Assembly: GCF_042610425.1 (NCBI RefSeq) | Contig: NZ_JBGJZM010000001.1 | Location: 868,001 to 932,000, forward strand | Reading direction: 5' to 3' | Source: Ectobacillus sp042610425 | GTDB taxonomy: Bacteria; Bacillota; Bacilli; Bacillales; Bacillaceae_G | DNA length: 64,000 nucleotides | Part shown: positions 25,119-32,969 of the stretch, in pieces | Numbering within the stretch: the first letter of the stretch is position 1 | How the letters are laid out: each line of letters opens with the position of its first letter | Notes under the pieces: generated by a model | What the model was told of the DNA's origin: nothing | Database searches by the model: none | The model's input: only the letters and a program-made list of their open reading frames with translations | Position numbers and translations under genes: made by a program

Positions 25119-26042
25119 TTAAAATGGAAAGCGAAATAAATTATTGCTTGGAGGATGACTCTGACTGGCTGGATGCGATTTTTGTTCAGTTTTTTTCTTA
25201 GCTTTTTCATATGAATCATGATGAGTCGGCTTAGGATATTCATTAATGATGGTAACATGAATGTTTTTGTCTTTTTTCTTAGAGCGCGAAGCATATATCT
25301 TACTATCGGAATGTAAGGATCTTACTTCTTTGTCAGAAAAGAAAGAACGTTTAGATTGATATGAATGTCCTGAAAAGTAAGCTTGTTTAGAACGAGATGA
25401 ATGTTTAGAGAAGTAAGAGCATTTTGAAAAACGAGAAAGTTTGGAACGAGATGAGTGTTTCGAGAAATGAGAGCACTTTGAAAAGAGAGATCGTTTGGAA
25501 CGGGATGAATGTTTAGAGAAGCAAGAGCATTTTGAAAAACGAGATCGTTTGGAACGAGACGAACGTTTAGAGAAGCAAGAGCATTTTGAAAAACGAGATC
25601 GTTTGGAACGAGGCGAACGTTTAGAGAAGCAAGAGCATTTTGAAAAGCGAGAGTGTTTGGAACGAGATGAGTGTTTTGAGAAATGAGAGCACTTTGAAAA
25701 GCGAGAACGTTTGGAACGGGATGAGCGCTTCGAGAAGCAAGAACATTTTGAAAAGCGAGAACGTTTGGAGCGAGATGAGTGCTTTGAGAAATGAGAGCAC
25801 TTTGAAAAGCGAGAACGTTTAGAACGGGATGAGCGCTTCGAGAAGCAAGAACATTTTGAAAAGCGAGAACGTTTGGAGCGAGATGAGTGCTTTGAGCGTT
25901 TCGAACAGGTAGTGAAATGAGATCTGCTTTTCGAAGAGCGGCTGTGTAAGGAATACGGTTCCTGTTTTAAAAATTTACCCATTCCTGCTGATTGGACTTC
26001 TTTCACGGCATTTTGGATACGATATTTGTCATAGTTCTTCAA
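25119..26042 (-). CDS. CotG/ExsB-like repetitive spore coat protein
   Basis: 307-residue Ser/Arg/Lys-rich protein. A short N-terminal domain (1-~30, AVKEVQSAGMGKFLKQEP) is followed by about ten 18-residue repeats of type SSRSKRSRFSKCSxFSKH/R (~51-230) and a different tail (~235-307, with HPPSNNLFRFPF end). Such Ser-rich basic repeats are CotH kinase substrates in CotG/CotB and B. anthracis ExsB, and cotH is encoded divergently next door. It likely forms part of the coat/exosporium interface. A CATATTGTA SigK-like -10 lies 44 bases upstream, with AC 17 bases before it. The paralogue upstream shares its N-terminal domain. Repeat number is likely strain-variable. Confidence 0.8.
   Translation of the reverse strand: MKNYDKYRIQNAVKEVQSAGMGKFLKQEPYSLHSRSSKSRSHFTTCSKRSKHSSRSKRSRFSKCSCFSKRSSRSKRSRFSKCSHFSKHSSRSKRSRFSKCSCFSKRSSRSKRSRFSKCSHFSKHSSRSKHSRFSKCSCFSKRSPRSKRSRFSKCSCFSKRSSRSKRSRFSKCSCFSKHSSRSKRSLFSKCSHFSKHSSRSKLSRFSKCSYFSKHSSRSKQAYFSGHSYQSKRSFFSDKEVRSLHSDSKIYASRSKKKDKNIHVTIINEYPKPTHHDSYEKAKKKTEQKSHPASQSHPPSNNLFRFPF
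25353..25892 (-). repeat. 54-bp tandem repeats coding for SR-rich units
   Basis: Ten consecutive 54-bp (18-codon) units, nine well conserved and the promoter-distal one degenerate; units alternate KHSS/KRSS at the start and SCFS/SHFS near the end, in keeping with pairwise duplication. Confidence 0.85.
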
Positions 26043-26085
26043 TAAAAACCCTCCATTAATTGAAGTTTATATAGTTTCTTCTCTA

Positions 26086-26113
26086 TACAATATGTGATAG
26101 AAAGACAGGTTGT
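26086..26113 (-). promoter_or_regulatory. SigK-like promoter of the repetitive coat gene
   Basis: On minus: AC, 17-base spacer, CATATTGTA followed by TAGAG; fits the SigK pattern AC-N17-CATANNNTA. -10 at 26086-26094. Confidence 0.6.
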
Positions 26114-26140
26114 TTCTATATTTTTGAAAATAGTTGTCTA

Positions 26141-26175
26141 CCTAAAAAAGATCGCACGAAGGCGATCTTTTTTAG
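26141..26175. terminator. Terminator between the two coat genes
   Basis: Perfect stem CCTAAAAAAGATCGC / GCGATCTTTTTTAGG; ends the upstream 120-codon gene before the promoter of the repetitive gene. Confidence 0.85.
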
Positions 26176-26184
26176 GCAATATCA

Positions 26185-26547
26185 TTATTTGTGCTTTTTA
26201 TTCCCTTGTTTTGTTCTCTTTTTAGAAGATGTCATACTAAAATGAGGTTGCTTAGGAGATTTCTTACTCAAATGAGATTGTTTAGACTGACATTTCTTTT
26301 GGCAAGAACGCTTCTTAATAAAGGAACGTTTCGCACAGTATGATTTCTTTGTCCAGTAATATTTTTTAGTAAATTTAGTGCATTTCGTTACATAGATGCA
26401 CTTTTTCACACGAGTACATCTTGTTTTTGGACAGGATGAAGAGCATTTGCTTTTAGAATGAAAGTGAGAGCTTGGCTCCTGATGTAGAAAGTCCTCCATC
26501 CCTGCAGCAATTACTTCATCTACAGCTTTACGAATATTACGGTTCAT
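26185..26547 (-). CDS. Small CotG-like Cys/Lys/Ser-rich coat protein
   Basis: 120-residue very basic protein. Its start (NIRKAVDEVIAAGMEDFLHQEPSS) aligns with the N-terminal domain of the neighbouring repetitive protein (NAVKEVQSAGMGKFLKQEPYS), so the two are paralogues with different bodies. The rest is Cys-, Lys- and Ser-rich (about ten Cys, KKxYxxKKSYCAKR), suggesting disulphide or phosphoserine cross-linking in the coat. AAGGAGG precedes the ATG. Probable CotH substrate by context. The short length and lack of repeats differ from CotG. Confidence 0.7.
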   Translation of the reverse strand: MNRNIRKAVDEVIAAGMEDFLHQEPSSHFHSKSKCSSSCPKTRCTRVKKCIYVTKCTKFTKKYYWTKKSYCAKRSFIKKRSCQKKCQSKQSHLSKKSPKQPHFSMTSSKKRTKQGNKKHK

Positions 26548-26598
26548 TAAAATTTCCTCCTTTTCAAAATGGACAAGAATATGCTTGTCTTTTCTCTA

Positions 26599-26607
26599 TA
26601 CGATATG
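26599..26607 (-). promoter_or_regulatory. SigK-like -10 of the small coat gene
   Basis: On minus CATATCGTA followed by TAGAGAAAAGA, nearly the same as upstream of the paralogue; the -35 AC is less clear. Confidence 0.5.
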
Positions 26608-26691
26608 AATTTTTACAGATTTTGCTATGGGATAAGTACTTATTTTTACTTACTTGAATGATTGTTTTATGGTCAAGTTGGAGGGTGAACG

Positions 26692-26700
26692 CATAAAGTA
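26692..26700 (+). promoter_or_regulatory. SigK-like -10 of cotH
   Basis: CATAAAGTA followed by TAG, 31 bases before the chosen cotH ATG. It would place the transcript start after the upstream in-frame ATG 26654, supporting the shorter CotH. Confidence 0.5.
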
Positions 26701-26731
26701 TAGTAGTTGTTTAGGGAAGGGAAGAAATGTC

Positions 26732-27802
26732 ATGTTGCCCATCTATGAATTATTTATTTATCCAAAGTATATCGTTGAAATGCGAAGTGATATATGGAAC
26801 GAGGACGCTGTTCCAGCTAAATTGAACTACGCACGTCAAAAATATGATATTGACATTGTATATAGAGGCTCACATATTCGTAAATTTAAGAAAAAATCGT
26901 ATCATATTATGTTTTATAAACGCATGTTTCAAGGAATGAGAGAGATTCATGTAAACTCGGAATATAGTGATCCTTCGCTCATGAGAAATAAACTATCACT
27001 TGATTTTTTCTCAGATATCGGTATTCTATCTCCTAGGTCAAAGCATATTGCATTATCGATCAATGGAAATTTTCAGGGGGTTTATTTACAGCTCGAATCT
27101 GTAGATGAAATGTTTCTAGCTTCGCGAAAGCTACCTTCTGGCTCGATTTACTATGCAGTAGACGATGATGCGAACTTTTCTCTTATGAGTGAGTTAGACA
27201 ATGATGTTAAAACGTCTTTATCTTCTGGCTATGAACTAAAATGCGGTGACGAGAATAGTGAAGACTATGTAAGTGATCTTGTCTACCAGATTAATACAAT
27301 ATCTCGTGCATCTTATGAACAAGAAATTGCAAAGTTGATTGATGTAAATAAGTATTTACGCTGGTTAGCGGGGATTGTATGTACGTCTAATTTTGATGGC
27401 TTCGTTCATAATTACGCTCTGTATCGAAATAGTGAGACCAAAAGGTTTGAAATCATTCCATGGGATTATGATGCGACGTGGGGTAGAGATATTCATGGAA
27501 AAATACTGGATCACGATTATATCCGAATTCAAGGCTATAATACGTTAAGTGCGAGACTACTTGATATACCAACATTTAGAAAATACTATAAGGAATTGTT
27601 AAAGCAAATACTCGATGAGAAGTTTACCATATCCTATATGAAGCCAAAGGTGGAGGAAATGCATGCTTTGTTACGTCCTTACGTAGAAAAGGATCCGTAT
27701 GTAAAGGACAAATGTCATTTGTTTGACAGGGAACCTAATGTCATATACGCATACATCGAAAAACGTAACACATTTTTACGCGAGCATTTAAATATGCTAT
27801 AG
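26732..27802 (+). CDS. cotH: Spore coat protein kinase CotH
   Basis: 356-residue CotH-family atypical protein kinase that phosphorylates Ser in coat proteins CotB/CotG during coat assembly. Family elements are VYRGSHIRKFKKKSYHIMFYK (nucleotide-binding Lys region), LQLESVDEMF, NFDGFVHNYALYRN and IPWDYDATWGRD, the last carrying the Asp residues essential for metal and catalysis. ATG 26732 with GGGAAGGGAAG upstream gives MLPIYELFI and a length close to B. subtilis CotH (362, from memory). Upstream ATG 26654 is rejected. Divergent from its two likely substrates, as cotH and cotG are neighbours in B. subtilis. Confidence 0.9.
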   Translation: MLPIYELFIYPKYIVEMRSDIWNEDAVPAKLNYARQKYDIDIVYRGSHIRKFKKKSYHIMFYKRMFQGMREIHVNSEYSDPSLMRNKLSLDFFSDIGILSPRSKHIALSINGNFQGVYLQLESVDEMFLASRKLPSGSIYYAVDDDANFSLMSELDNDVKTSLSSGYELKCGDENSEDYVSDLVYQINTISRASYEQEIAKLIDVNKYLRWLAGIVCTSNFDGFVHNYALYRNSETKRFEIIPWDYDATWGRDIHGKILDHDYIRIQGYNTLSARLLDIPTFRKYYKELLKQILDEKFTISYMKPKVEEMHALLRPYVEKDPYVKDKCHLFDREPNVIYAYIEKRNTFLREHLNML

Positions 27803-27825
27803 AAAGATATAGTAGTAGCATCCAC

Positions 27826-27872
27826 GTAAAATGGATCACCTTGTTACAGATAGTTCGGGTGATCTATTTTAC
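27826..27872 (+). terminator. Hairpin after cotH
   Basis: GTAAAATGGATCACC / GGGTGATCTATTTTAC stem with a 16-base loop; T tract weak. Confidence 0.55.
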
Positions 27873-27965
27873 ATGTTGGAAATTCCTATAAGCAACACTT
27901 GGCAAGAACAATATTTCATGGAATAATGGTATATGTGAAAAGAATGAGAAAATGAGGGGAATTAG

Positions 27966-28565
27966 ATGCTTTCAAGCGTAGTTAATCAGTTGTTGGAATT
28001 TTTTATTAGTATGGGCTATTTTGGAATTGCACTTGCGTTGATGATTGAAATTATTCCAAGTGAAATTGTTCTTGCTTATGCGGGCTACTTAGTTGCAAAC
28101 GGACAAGTTAATTTTGTTGAAGCTGTTATTGCCGGAGTAATTGGGGGAACCATTGCACAGGTTTTCTTATATTGGATTGGTTCCTATGGTGGTCGTCCTT
28201 TTGTTGAAAAGTACGGAAAATACATTTTTGTTAATAAGCATCATTTGGAATTAGCTGAAAACTGGTTCAATAAATATGGTGTTGGGGTTATTTTCTCAGC
28301 CCGTTTTATTCCAGTTGTTCGTCATGCCATTTCTATTCCTGCTGGTTTAGCGAAAATGCCACTTTGGAAGTTTATTACATATACCATTTTAGCAATTATT
28401 CCATGGTCCATTTTCTTCATATATTTAGGAGAAAAACTTGGAACGAACTGGCGCAATATTAAAGAATATGCAGCACCATATACTCCGTATTTTATTATTG
28501 GTGCTATTATTTTCGTTCTACTTTATATGGGACTTAAGATGCTAAAGAAGAAAAAGAATGCATAA
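27966..28565 (+). CDS. DedA family membrane protein
   Basis: 199-residue polytopic protein of the DedA/SNARE-associated group, now known to include phospholipid and undecaprenyl-phosphate flippases. Family features are the amphipathic EIIPSEIVLAYAGYL re-entrant segment and GVIFSARFIPVVRHAISIPAGLAKM with the conserved Arg residues. Several paralogues exist in Bacillus, so the specific role is open. AATGAGGGGAATTAG precedes the ATG. Monocistronic. Confidence 0.88.
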   Translation: MLSSVVNQLLEFFISMGYFGIALALMIEIIPSEIVLAYAGYLVANGQVNFVEAVIAGVIGGTIAQVFLYWIGSYGGRPFVEKYGKYIFVNKHHLELAENWFNKYGVGVIFSARFIPVVRHAISIPAGLAKMPLWKFITYTILAIIPWSIFFIYLGEKLGTNWRNIKEYAAPYTPYFIIGAIIFVLLYMGLKMLKKKKNA

Positions 28566-28726
28566 GTAAAAGGGTACTTTAAATAGACCGGGATTAATCT
28601 GTATAGTGGATTTTATCTTGGTCTATTTATGTATGAACATATATACTGGTGTACAAAGAAGTAAGCAACAGAGATGTGCAATACTATTATCAAGTATATG
28701 TGAGTATGGTATTTGGGGGGATAGGA

Positions 28727-29461
28727 GTGATCATACATAAACAAGTAGAAGAATGCAGTATTCCTTCCAATAATAAAGAAGAATTTCTAAGGGGAGTAAA
28801 AGATTGCTTGCCAACGGTTCTCGGGTATGTAAGCATTGGGTTTGCAGCAGGAGTGATTGAAAAGTCATCTGGCTTTACCATGTTGGAGGTAGCACTTTTA
28901 TCTGCTGCCCTTTATGCAGGCTCTGCACAATTTATAATTGCAGGAATGTTTGTGGCAGGGGCACCAGCTATAGCTATTATTATTACAATTTTTTTTGTAA
29001 ATGTTCGACATCTAGTAATGAGTGCTGCATTATCTCCGTATTTTAAACGATTTTCATTTTGGAAAAACGTAACCTCAGGTATTCTTCTTACTGATGAGAC
29101 ATTCAGCGTTGCGGCTAATGAGATGAGCAAAAAAAGGGAAGGCAGCTATTATTGGATGCTTGGTTTAAATATGACAGCTTATCTGTATTGGATTGCTGCA
29201 AATATGATTGGCGCTTCGTTAGGACAATATGTTTCGAATCCAAAAGCTCTGGGACTTGATTTTGCGTTAGTGGCGATGTTTATTGGGCTGTATGTGATGC
29301 AATTTGTCGCAAGAAGGAATGTACGAAAAGATGTAATTGTTACGGTAGCAGCCATTCTACTTGTTGTAGTGGCTGGAAGATGGATATCTGGAAATATGGC
29401 AGTGCTAGTAGGGATTGTAGGAGCTGCACTCGTGGGGGTGTTTGTTGAAAAATGGAAATAA
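28727..29461 (+). CDS. azlC: AzlC-type branched-chain amino acid exporter, large subunit
   Basis: 244-residue AzlC protein with about seven helices; signature LPTVLGYVSIGFAAGVIEKSSG and YAGSAQFIIAGMFVAGAP, then NVRHLVMSAALSPY. With AzlD it exports branched-chain amino acids or analogues such as 4-azaleucine. GTG 28727 is chosen because a GGGGGG run lies 6 bases upstream and the family begins shortly before LPTVLGY; a longer frame from 28649 has no site. Overlaps azlD by 10 bases. Confidence 0.87.
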   Translation: MIIHKQVEECSIPSNNKEEFLRGVKDCLPTVLGYVSIGFAAGVIEKSSGFTMLEVALLSAALYAGSAQFIIAGMFVAGAPAIAIIITIFFVNVRHLVMSAALSPYFKRFSFWKNVTSGILLTDETFSVAANEMSKKREGSYYWMLGLNMTAYLYWIAANMIGASLGQYVSNPKALGLDFALVAMFIGLYVMQFVARRNVRKDVIVTVAAILLVVVAGRWISGNMAVLVGIVGAALVGVFVEKWK

Positions 29462-29763
29462 GATGGGGTGTATTTCTCATTATACTAGGTTCCGCAATTG
29501 TTACCATCCTTCCTCGGGTATTGCCCCTTGTTTTTTTAAGTAAGATAACGTTGCCAAAACGAGTTGAAATTTGGCTCCATTATATTCCAATCGCCGTTCT
29601 AGCGTCCTTACTTGCGCAGCAGTTATTTCTTCAACCAAAAATCAATTATAGTGATTGGATTGCGGCATCTATTGCATTTGGGGCAGCAATACTTTCGAGA
29701 AGCTTATTAATTACCGTAATAGTAGGAATGCTAGCTGTTATGATGACTCGCACATTTTTCTAA
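29452..29763 (+). CDS. azlD: AzlD-type exporter, small subunit
   Basis: 103-residue membrane protein with four hydrophobic segments, starting within azlC. ILGSAIVTILPRVLPLVFLSKI is the AzlD signature. Required with AzlC for export. A hairpin follows. Confidence 0.88.
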   Translation: MEIRWGVFLIILGSAIVTILPRVLPLVFLSKITLPKRVEIWLHYIPIAVLASLLAQQLFLQPKINYSDWIAASIAFGAAILSRSLLITVIVGMLAVMMTRTFF

Positions 29764-29771
29764 TGTTTAAA

Positions 29772-29805
29772 CGAAGAAGGCATCTGCATAGCAGTGCCTT
29801 CTTCG
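29772..29805. terminator. Hairpin after azlCD
   Basis: CGAAGAAGGCA / TGCCTTCTTCG perfect stem with 12-base loop between azlD (+) and the small yjcZ-type gene (-). Confidence 0.65.
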
Positions 29806-29830
29806 CATAGTGTTTAGTTCTTCGCATTAA

Positions 29831-29914
29831 TTAAAGGCAAGCTGCGCCAACGATAATTAAAAGGATAAAGAGAACAACAATTAACGCAAATCCACTGTTA
29901 AATCCATAGCTCAT
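29831..29914 (-). CDS. YjcZ-family sporulation peptide (27 aa)
   Basis: 27-residue peptide MSYGFNSGFALIVV... with one transmembrane helix (FALIVVLFILLIIVGAACL) and the tiny-TM YjcZ family pattern. AAAGGAGG is 7 bases before the ATG. A SigK-like CATATTGTA (29945-29953) lies 31 bases upstream, within an 18-base string identical to that upstream of cotD, so late mother-cell expression is likely. Its first eight residues recur at the start of the 99-residue protein at 39262. Confidence 0.8.
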   Translation of the reverse strand: MSYGFNSGFALIVVLFILLIIVGAACL

Positions 29915-29936
29915 GGTAGTTCCTCCTTTAAATCAT

Positions 29937-29954
29937 TTACACTTTACAATATGT
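29937..29954 (-). promoter_or_regulatory. SigK-like promoter core of the yjcZ-type gene
   Basis: On minus ACATATTGTAAAGTGTAA, containing CATATTGTA. Identical to 48456-48473 ahead of cotD. Confidence 0.6.
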
Positions 29955-30037
29955 TGTAAGTGTTCATTTTGACAGTAAAGTAGGTTGGATATTTGCGAAT
30001 TATTTATTCCTCCTTACCATAGCGTTGGAAGCTTACC

Positions 30038-30823
30038 TTATAATCCCTTTACTGCACCGCCGTCAACTAAGAATGAATTACCAGTCATGTATGTATTCGC
30101 AGCTGAAGCTAGGAAGGTAACAACATTAGCAAATTCACTTGGCTTACCATATCGTCCAAGTGGAATACTTTCTTCATATCTTTTCTTTGTTTCTTCTACT
30201 GATATACCAAACTGTTCGCTTCTCATTTGATCGAGTGATGCAACGCGGTCTGTAGCAATTCGGCCAGGTGCGACGGTATTAATTAAAATTCCGTATGGGG
30301 CAAACTCTGTAGCTAATGTTTTCGTTAGACCTGTAATGCCTACACGGAATGTGTTAGAAAGCAGTAGTCCCGAAATCGGCTCTTTAACAGACGAGGAAGC
30401 AATGTTGATAATTTTTCCACCATTTTTCTTTAAATAAGGAAGTACCTCACGAATTGTGCGGATGTAGCTTAGTAAATTTAATTCAAATGAACCGTACCAA
30501 TCTTCGTCTGTTAATTGTTCAAATGTACCTGGCTTTGGTCCACCCGCATTATTGACTAAAATATCGATTCCACCAAATAGTTCTGCTGTTGCCTGTACAA
30601 CCTCTTGGATTTGTTCAAGCTTTGTCACGTCGCAAACTTTGTATTGTACATCTCCGCTTCCAATTTGACGTAGTTCTTTTTGTACATCTATTAATTTTTG
30701 TTCATTCCGGCTTGTAATCATGACGTTAACGCCTTCGCGAACGAATTGCTCAGCAATTGCCTTTCCTAATCCTTGGCTTGATGCTAACACGAGTGCTGTT
30801 TTTCCCTGTAATTGTAAGTCCAT
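30038..30823 (-). CDS. SDR-family oxidoreductase with altered active site
   Basis: 261-residue Rossmann-fold short-chain dehydrogenase. The cofactor motif is atypical but recognisable (ALVLASSQGLGKAIA), followed by NNAGGPKPG and a C-terminal FLVDGGAVKGL like FabG-type proteins. Where classical SDRs carry YxxxK after the catalytic Ser, this has SNTFRVG, so the catalytic Tyr is replaced by Ser and the Lys by Arg. Either it belongs to a divergent SDR subgroup with another mechanism or it is not a standard oxidoreductase. Monocistronic on minus. Substrate unknown. Confidence 0.82.
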   Translation of the reverse strand: MDLQLQGKTALVLASSQGLGKAIAEQFVREGVNVMITSRNEQKLIDVQKELRQIGSGDVQYKVCDVTKLEQIQEVVQATAELFGGIDILVNNAGGPKPGTFEQLTDEDWYGSFELNLLSYIRTIREVLPYLKKNGGKIINIASSSVKEPISGLLLSNTFRVGITGLTKTLATEFAPYGILINTVAPGRIATDRVASLDQMRSEQFGISVEETKKRYEESIPLGRYGKPSEFANVVTFLASAANTYMTGNSFLVDGGAVKGL

Positions 30824-30983
30824 ATGTATCCTTCCTTTCTAAAATGTAATTCTCTTTAAGTATAACGGATTGAAGGGTAAAGTGGGAATTTTCTATCATC
30901 TCTATGAGATAAGACAATCTAGTTGCGTTTTATTTCTGAGTTTTTCACAATAGGAAGTATACATGGGTAAGGGAGTTGAAAAA

Positions 30984-31601
30984 ATGCATATAGCATTGTA
31001 TGGAGCAACGGGACGCGTGGGGAGTGAACTATTGCGTCTGTTACTGGCGGATGGTCATAGTGTAACGGCGCTCGTTCGAGATAAAACTGCTTGTATCTTG
31101 CATGATCATATGTCAATTATAGAAGGTGATGTACTGCATCAACGAGATGTGTTTCGGTCGATGAAAGGATGTGACGTAGTATTAAGTGCGCTAAATACGG
31201 AAGGAGGCAGCACGTTATCAACTAGCATGCCGTATATAGTAGAAAGCATGAAACGAGAAGGGATTACACGTATTGTTACGATTGGAACGGCGGGGATATT
31301 ACAAGCCCGCTCGAATCCGTCGTTGTATAGATATGAGTCTTCTGAATCGCGTCGTACATCTTCACGTGCAGCAATAGATCACCGCAAAGCATATGAAACG
31401 GTAAAACAATCGGCAGTCGACTGGACAATTGTTTGTCCCACGCATCTTATTGATGGCCGCGCAACCTATACATATCGTGTTGAAGAAGAAGTTCTTCCTC
31501 TGGGCGGAACAACGATTACTGTTGGTGATACAGCTCATTTTGCCTATGAGGTACTAATGAAATCCTCTTTTCATTTGACACGCGTCGGGATTTCTTATTA
31601 A
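30984..31601 (+). CDS. NAD(P)-binding YwnB/NmrA-like protein
   Basis: 205-residue Rossmann protein of the atypical SDR (NmrA/YwnB) type: dinucleotide motif IALYGATGRVGSELL at the start, TALVRD, GDV, then VVLSALN and IVCPTHLIDG. Such proteins bind NAD(P)H and may reduce flavins or quinones or act as redox sensors. ATG 30984 follows AAGGGAG by 8 bases; ATG 30963 lies before that site. A terminator follows. Confidence 0.8.
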   Translation: MHIALYGATGRVGSELLRLLLADGHSVTALVRDKTACILHDHMSIIEGDVLHQRDVFRSMKGCDVVLSALNTEGGSTLSTSMPYIVESMKREGITRIVTIGTAGILQARSNPSLYRYESSESRRTSSRAAIDHRKAYETVKQSAVDWTIVCPTHLIDGRATYTYRVEEEVLPLGGTTITVGDTAHFAYEVLMKSSFHLTRVGISY

Positions 31602-31618
31602 TGCTAGATATAAAAAAG

Positions 31619-31649
31619 TTAAAACGAGCGAATAGTAGCTCGTTTTTTT
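31619..31649 (+). terminator. Terminator after the YwnB-like gene
   Basis: AAACGAGC / GCTCGTTT stem followed by seven T. Confidence 0.8.
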
Positions 31650-31699
31650 GTTCTATCAAACATAGCTTGGACATATAGTTTCATCAAGAGGGTGATACT

Positions 31700-32860
31700 A
31701 TGAATCAGAACTATTTTTATGTGAAAAAGGTGCGAATTTGGAAATTAATAATGCTATTTATAGTAGGGATTAGTTGTACCTTTTTATTTGCTAGTGTTCT
31801 TGTTACTTCATTAAAACAAGCGAAATCCGTCTATTTGCATGATTGGTTAAATGAGCTTTCTATGAACGGATATATGTATGCTTTAGGTACAGAAAATCAT
31901 TATTTTGTTCAAGAGTATCGACAGTATAATAAAGAATTTTCGGTATCCACACTATTATTATCTGCAGTAACAAATATTCGTTTTCATGATGTAAGAAGCT
32001 TACTTGGAACAGAACTTCCTGGATTTGCAAAGTACGATACCGATATATTAATTGCCGGAGAGGGAACGAATTATAGCAATCTTCCAAATGAATCTTCGGT
32101 ACCATTAGAAGAATTACTCCAAAATCGAAACGGAGAAGGAACGTCACCTTCCCCGCCGAAAACGGATGTACCGAAAAAATCTCCTGCTCACAGCACAAAT
32201 GGAAAAAAGGTTGTTTTTATTTACCATACACATAGCTGGGAATCGTATTTACCTCTTTTACATTTACCTGTTACTTCTCCTGATAGTAAAGCGACGAGCA
32301 CGGTAACCAATATATCTATATTTGGAGATCGCTTCCGGGAGCAATTGGAGAACAATGGGATTGGAGCTAGCGATGATAAAACAGATATTGGTCAAATGCT
32401 AATTGCAAAAGGGCTAAATTCAAACAGTTCTTATAAAATGTCTAGGCAAGTAATGCAGACTGCAATGACAACGAATAAAGATTATACATACTTTTTTGAT
32501 CTTCATCGTGACAGTTCGAGAAGGGATGTTACGACAAAGCAATTAAATGGACAATCCTACGCTAGACTGTATTTTGTAATTGGCTCCGGTAATCAAAATT
32601 ATACAAAAAATGAGCAATTTGCTAAAACTCTTCATGAAATGATTGAAAAAAAATATCCAGGCCTCAGCAGAGGAGTGGCACGTAAAAATTCTAGTATGGG
32701 CAATGGCGTATATAATCAAGACTTGTCCGGACAAGCCATTTTAGTGGAAGTTGGCGGCGTAGATAATACTGTAGAAGAACTCAATCGCACAATTGATGTG
32801 TTAGCAGAAACATTTAGTGACTACTATTGGCAAGCGGAGAAAGTGAACGGATCTCCGTAA
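31700..32860 (+). CDS. spoIIP: SpoIIP-family peptidoglycan amidase/endopeptidase
   Basis: 386-residue sporulation protein. One N-terminal transmembrane helix (~15-38) is followed by an extracytoplasmic region, a Ser/Pro-rich linker (~145-170) and the SpoIIP catalytic domain (~172-380) with the zinc/catalytic elements YHTHSWESY, FDLHRDS and LVEVGGVDN. SpoIIP removes stem peptides and cleaves cross-links to drive engulfment with SpoIID/M. The gene does not sit beside gpr, the usual spoIIP neighbour in Bacillus, so it may be a second paralogue; this cannot be settled here. Confidence 0.88.
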   Translation: MNQNYFYVKKVRIWKLIMLFIVGISCTFLFASVLVTSLKQAKSVYLHDWLNELSMNGYMYALGTENHYFVQEYRQYNKEFSVSTLLLSAVTNIRFHDVRSLLGTELPGFAKYDTDILIAGEGTNYSNLPNESSVPLEELLQNRNGEGTSPSPPKTDVPKKSPAHSTNGKKVVFIYHTHSWESYLPLLHLPVTSPDSKATSTVTNISIFGDRFREQLENNGIGASDDKTDIGQMLIAKGLNSNSSYKMSRQVMQTAMTTNKDYTYFFDLHRDSSRRDVTTKQLNGQSYARLYFVIGSGNQNYTKNEQFAKTLHEMIEKKYPGLSRGVARKNSSMGNGVYNQDLSGQAILVEVGGVDNTVEELNRTIDVLAETFSDYYWQAEKVNGSP

Positions 32861-32969
32861 TTGCCTTTTTTTGCTTACTTTAGATTGTATAGCCTGGTGT
32901 TTAAATTATTGTAACCTGTCCTACACTTAGTAGAAAAAGGACGTTACTTTAAATACCAGGAGGTTTATG

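Noticed and set aside
25495..25822. Plus-strand ORFs rich in ERDERLEKQEHFEKR repeats
   Set aside because: They are the antisense reading of the minus-strand coat repeats, with no ribosome binding site; the repeat length (multiple of 3) keeps such frames open.
25353..25892. Regularly spaced 54-bp repeats that might suggest a CRISPR array
   Set aside because: The repeats are contiguous, without unique spacers, in frame and code for SR-rich units of a coat protein on the minus strand.
26654..26731. N-terminal extension of CotH from ATG 26654
   Set aside because: The SigK-like -10 lies inside this stretch and a better ribosome binding site precedes ATG 26732, which gives the usual CotH start.
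30919..31116. Minus-strand ORF opposite the YwnB-like gene start
   Set aside because: Antisense to a recognised Rossmann protein start and without a ribosome binding site.
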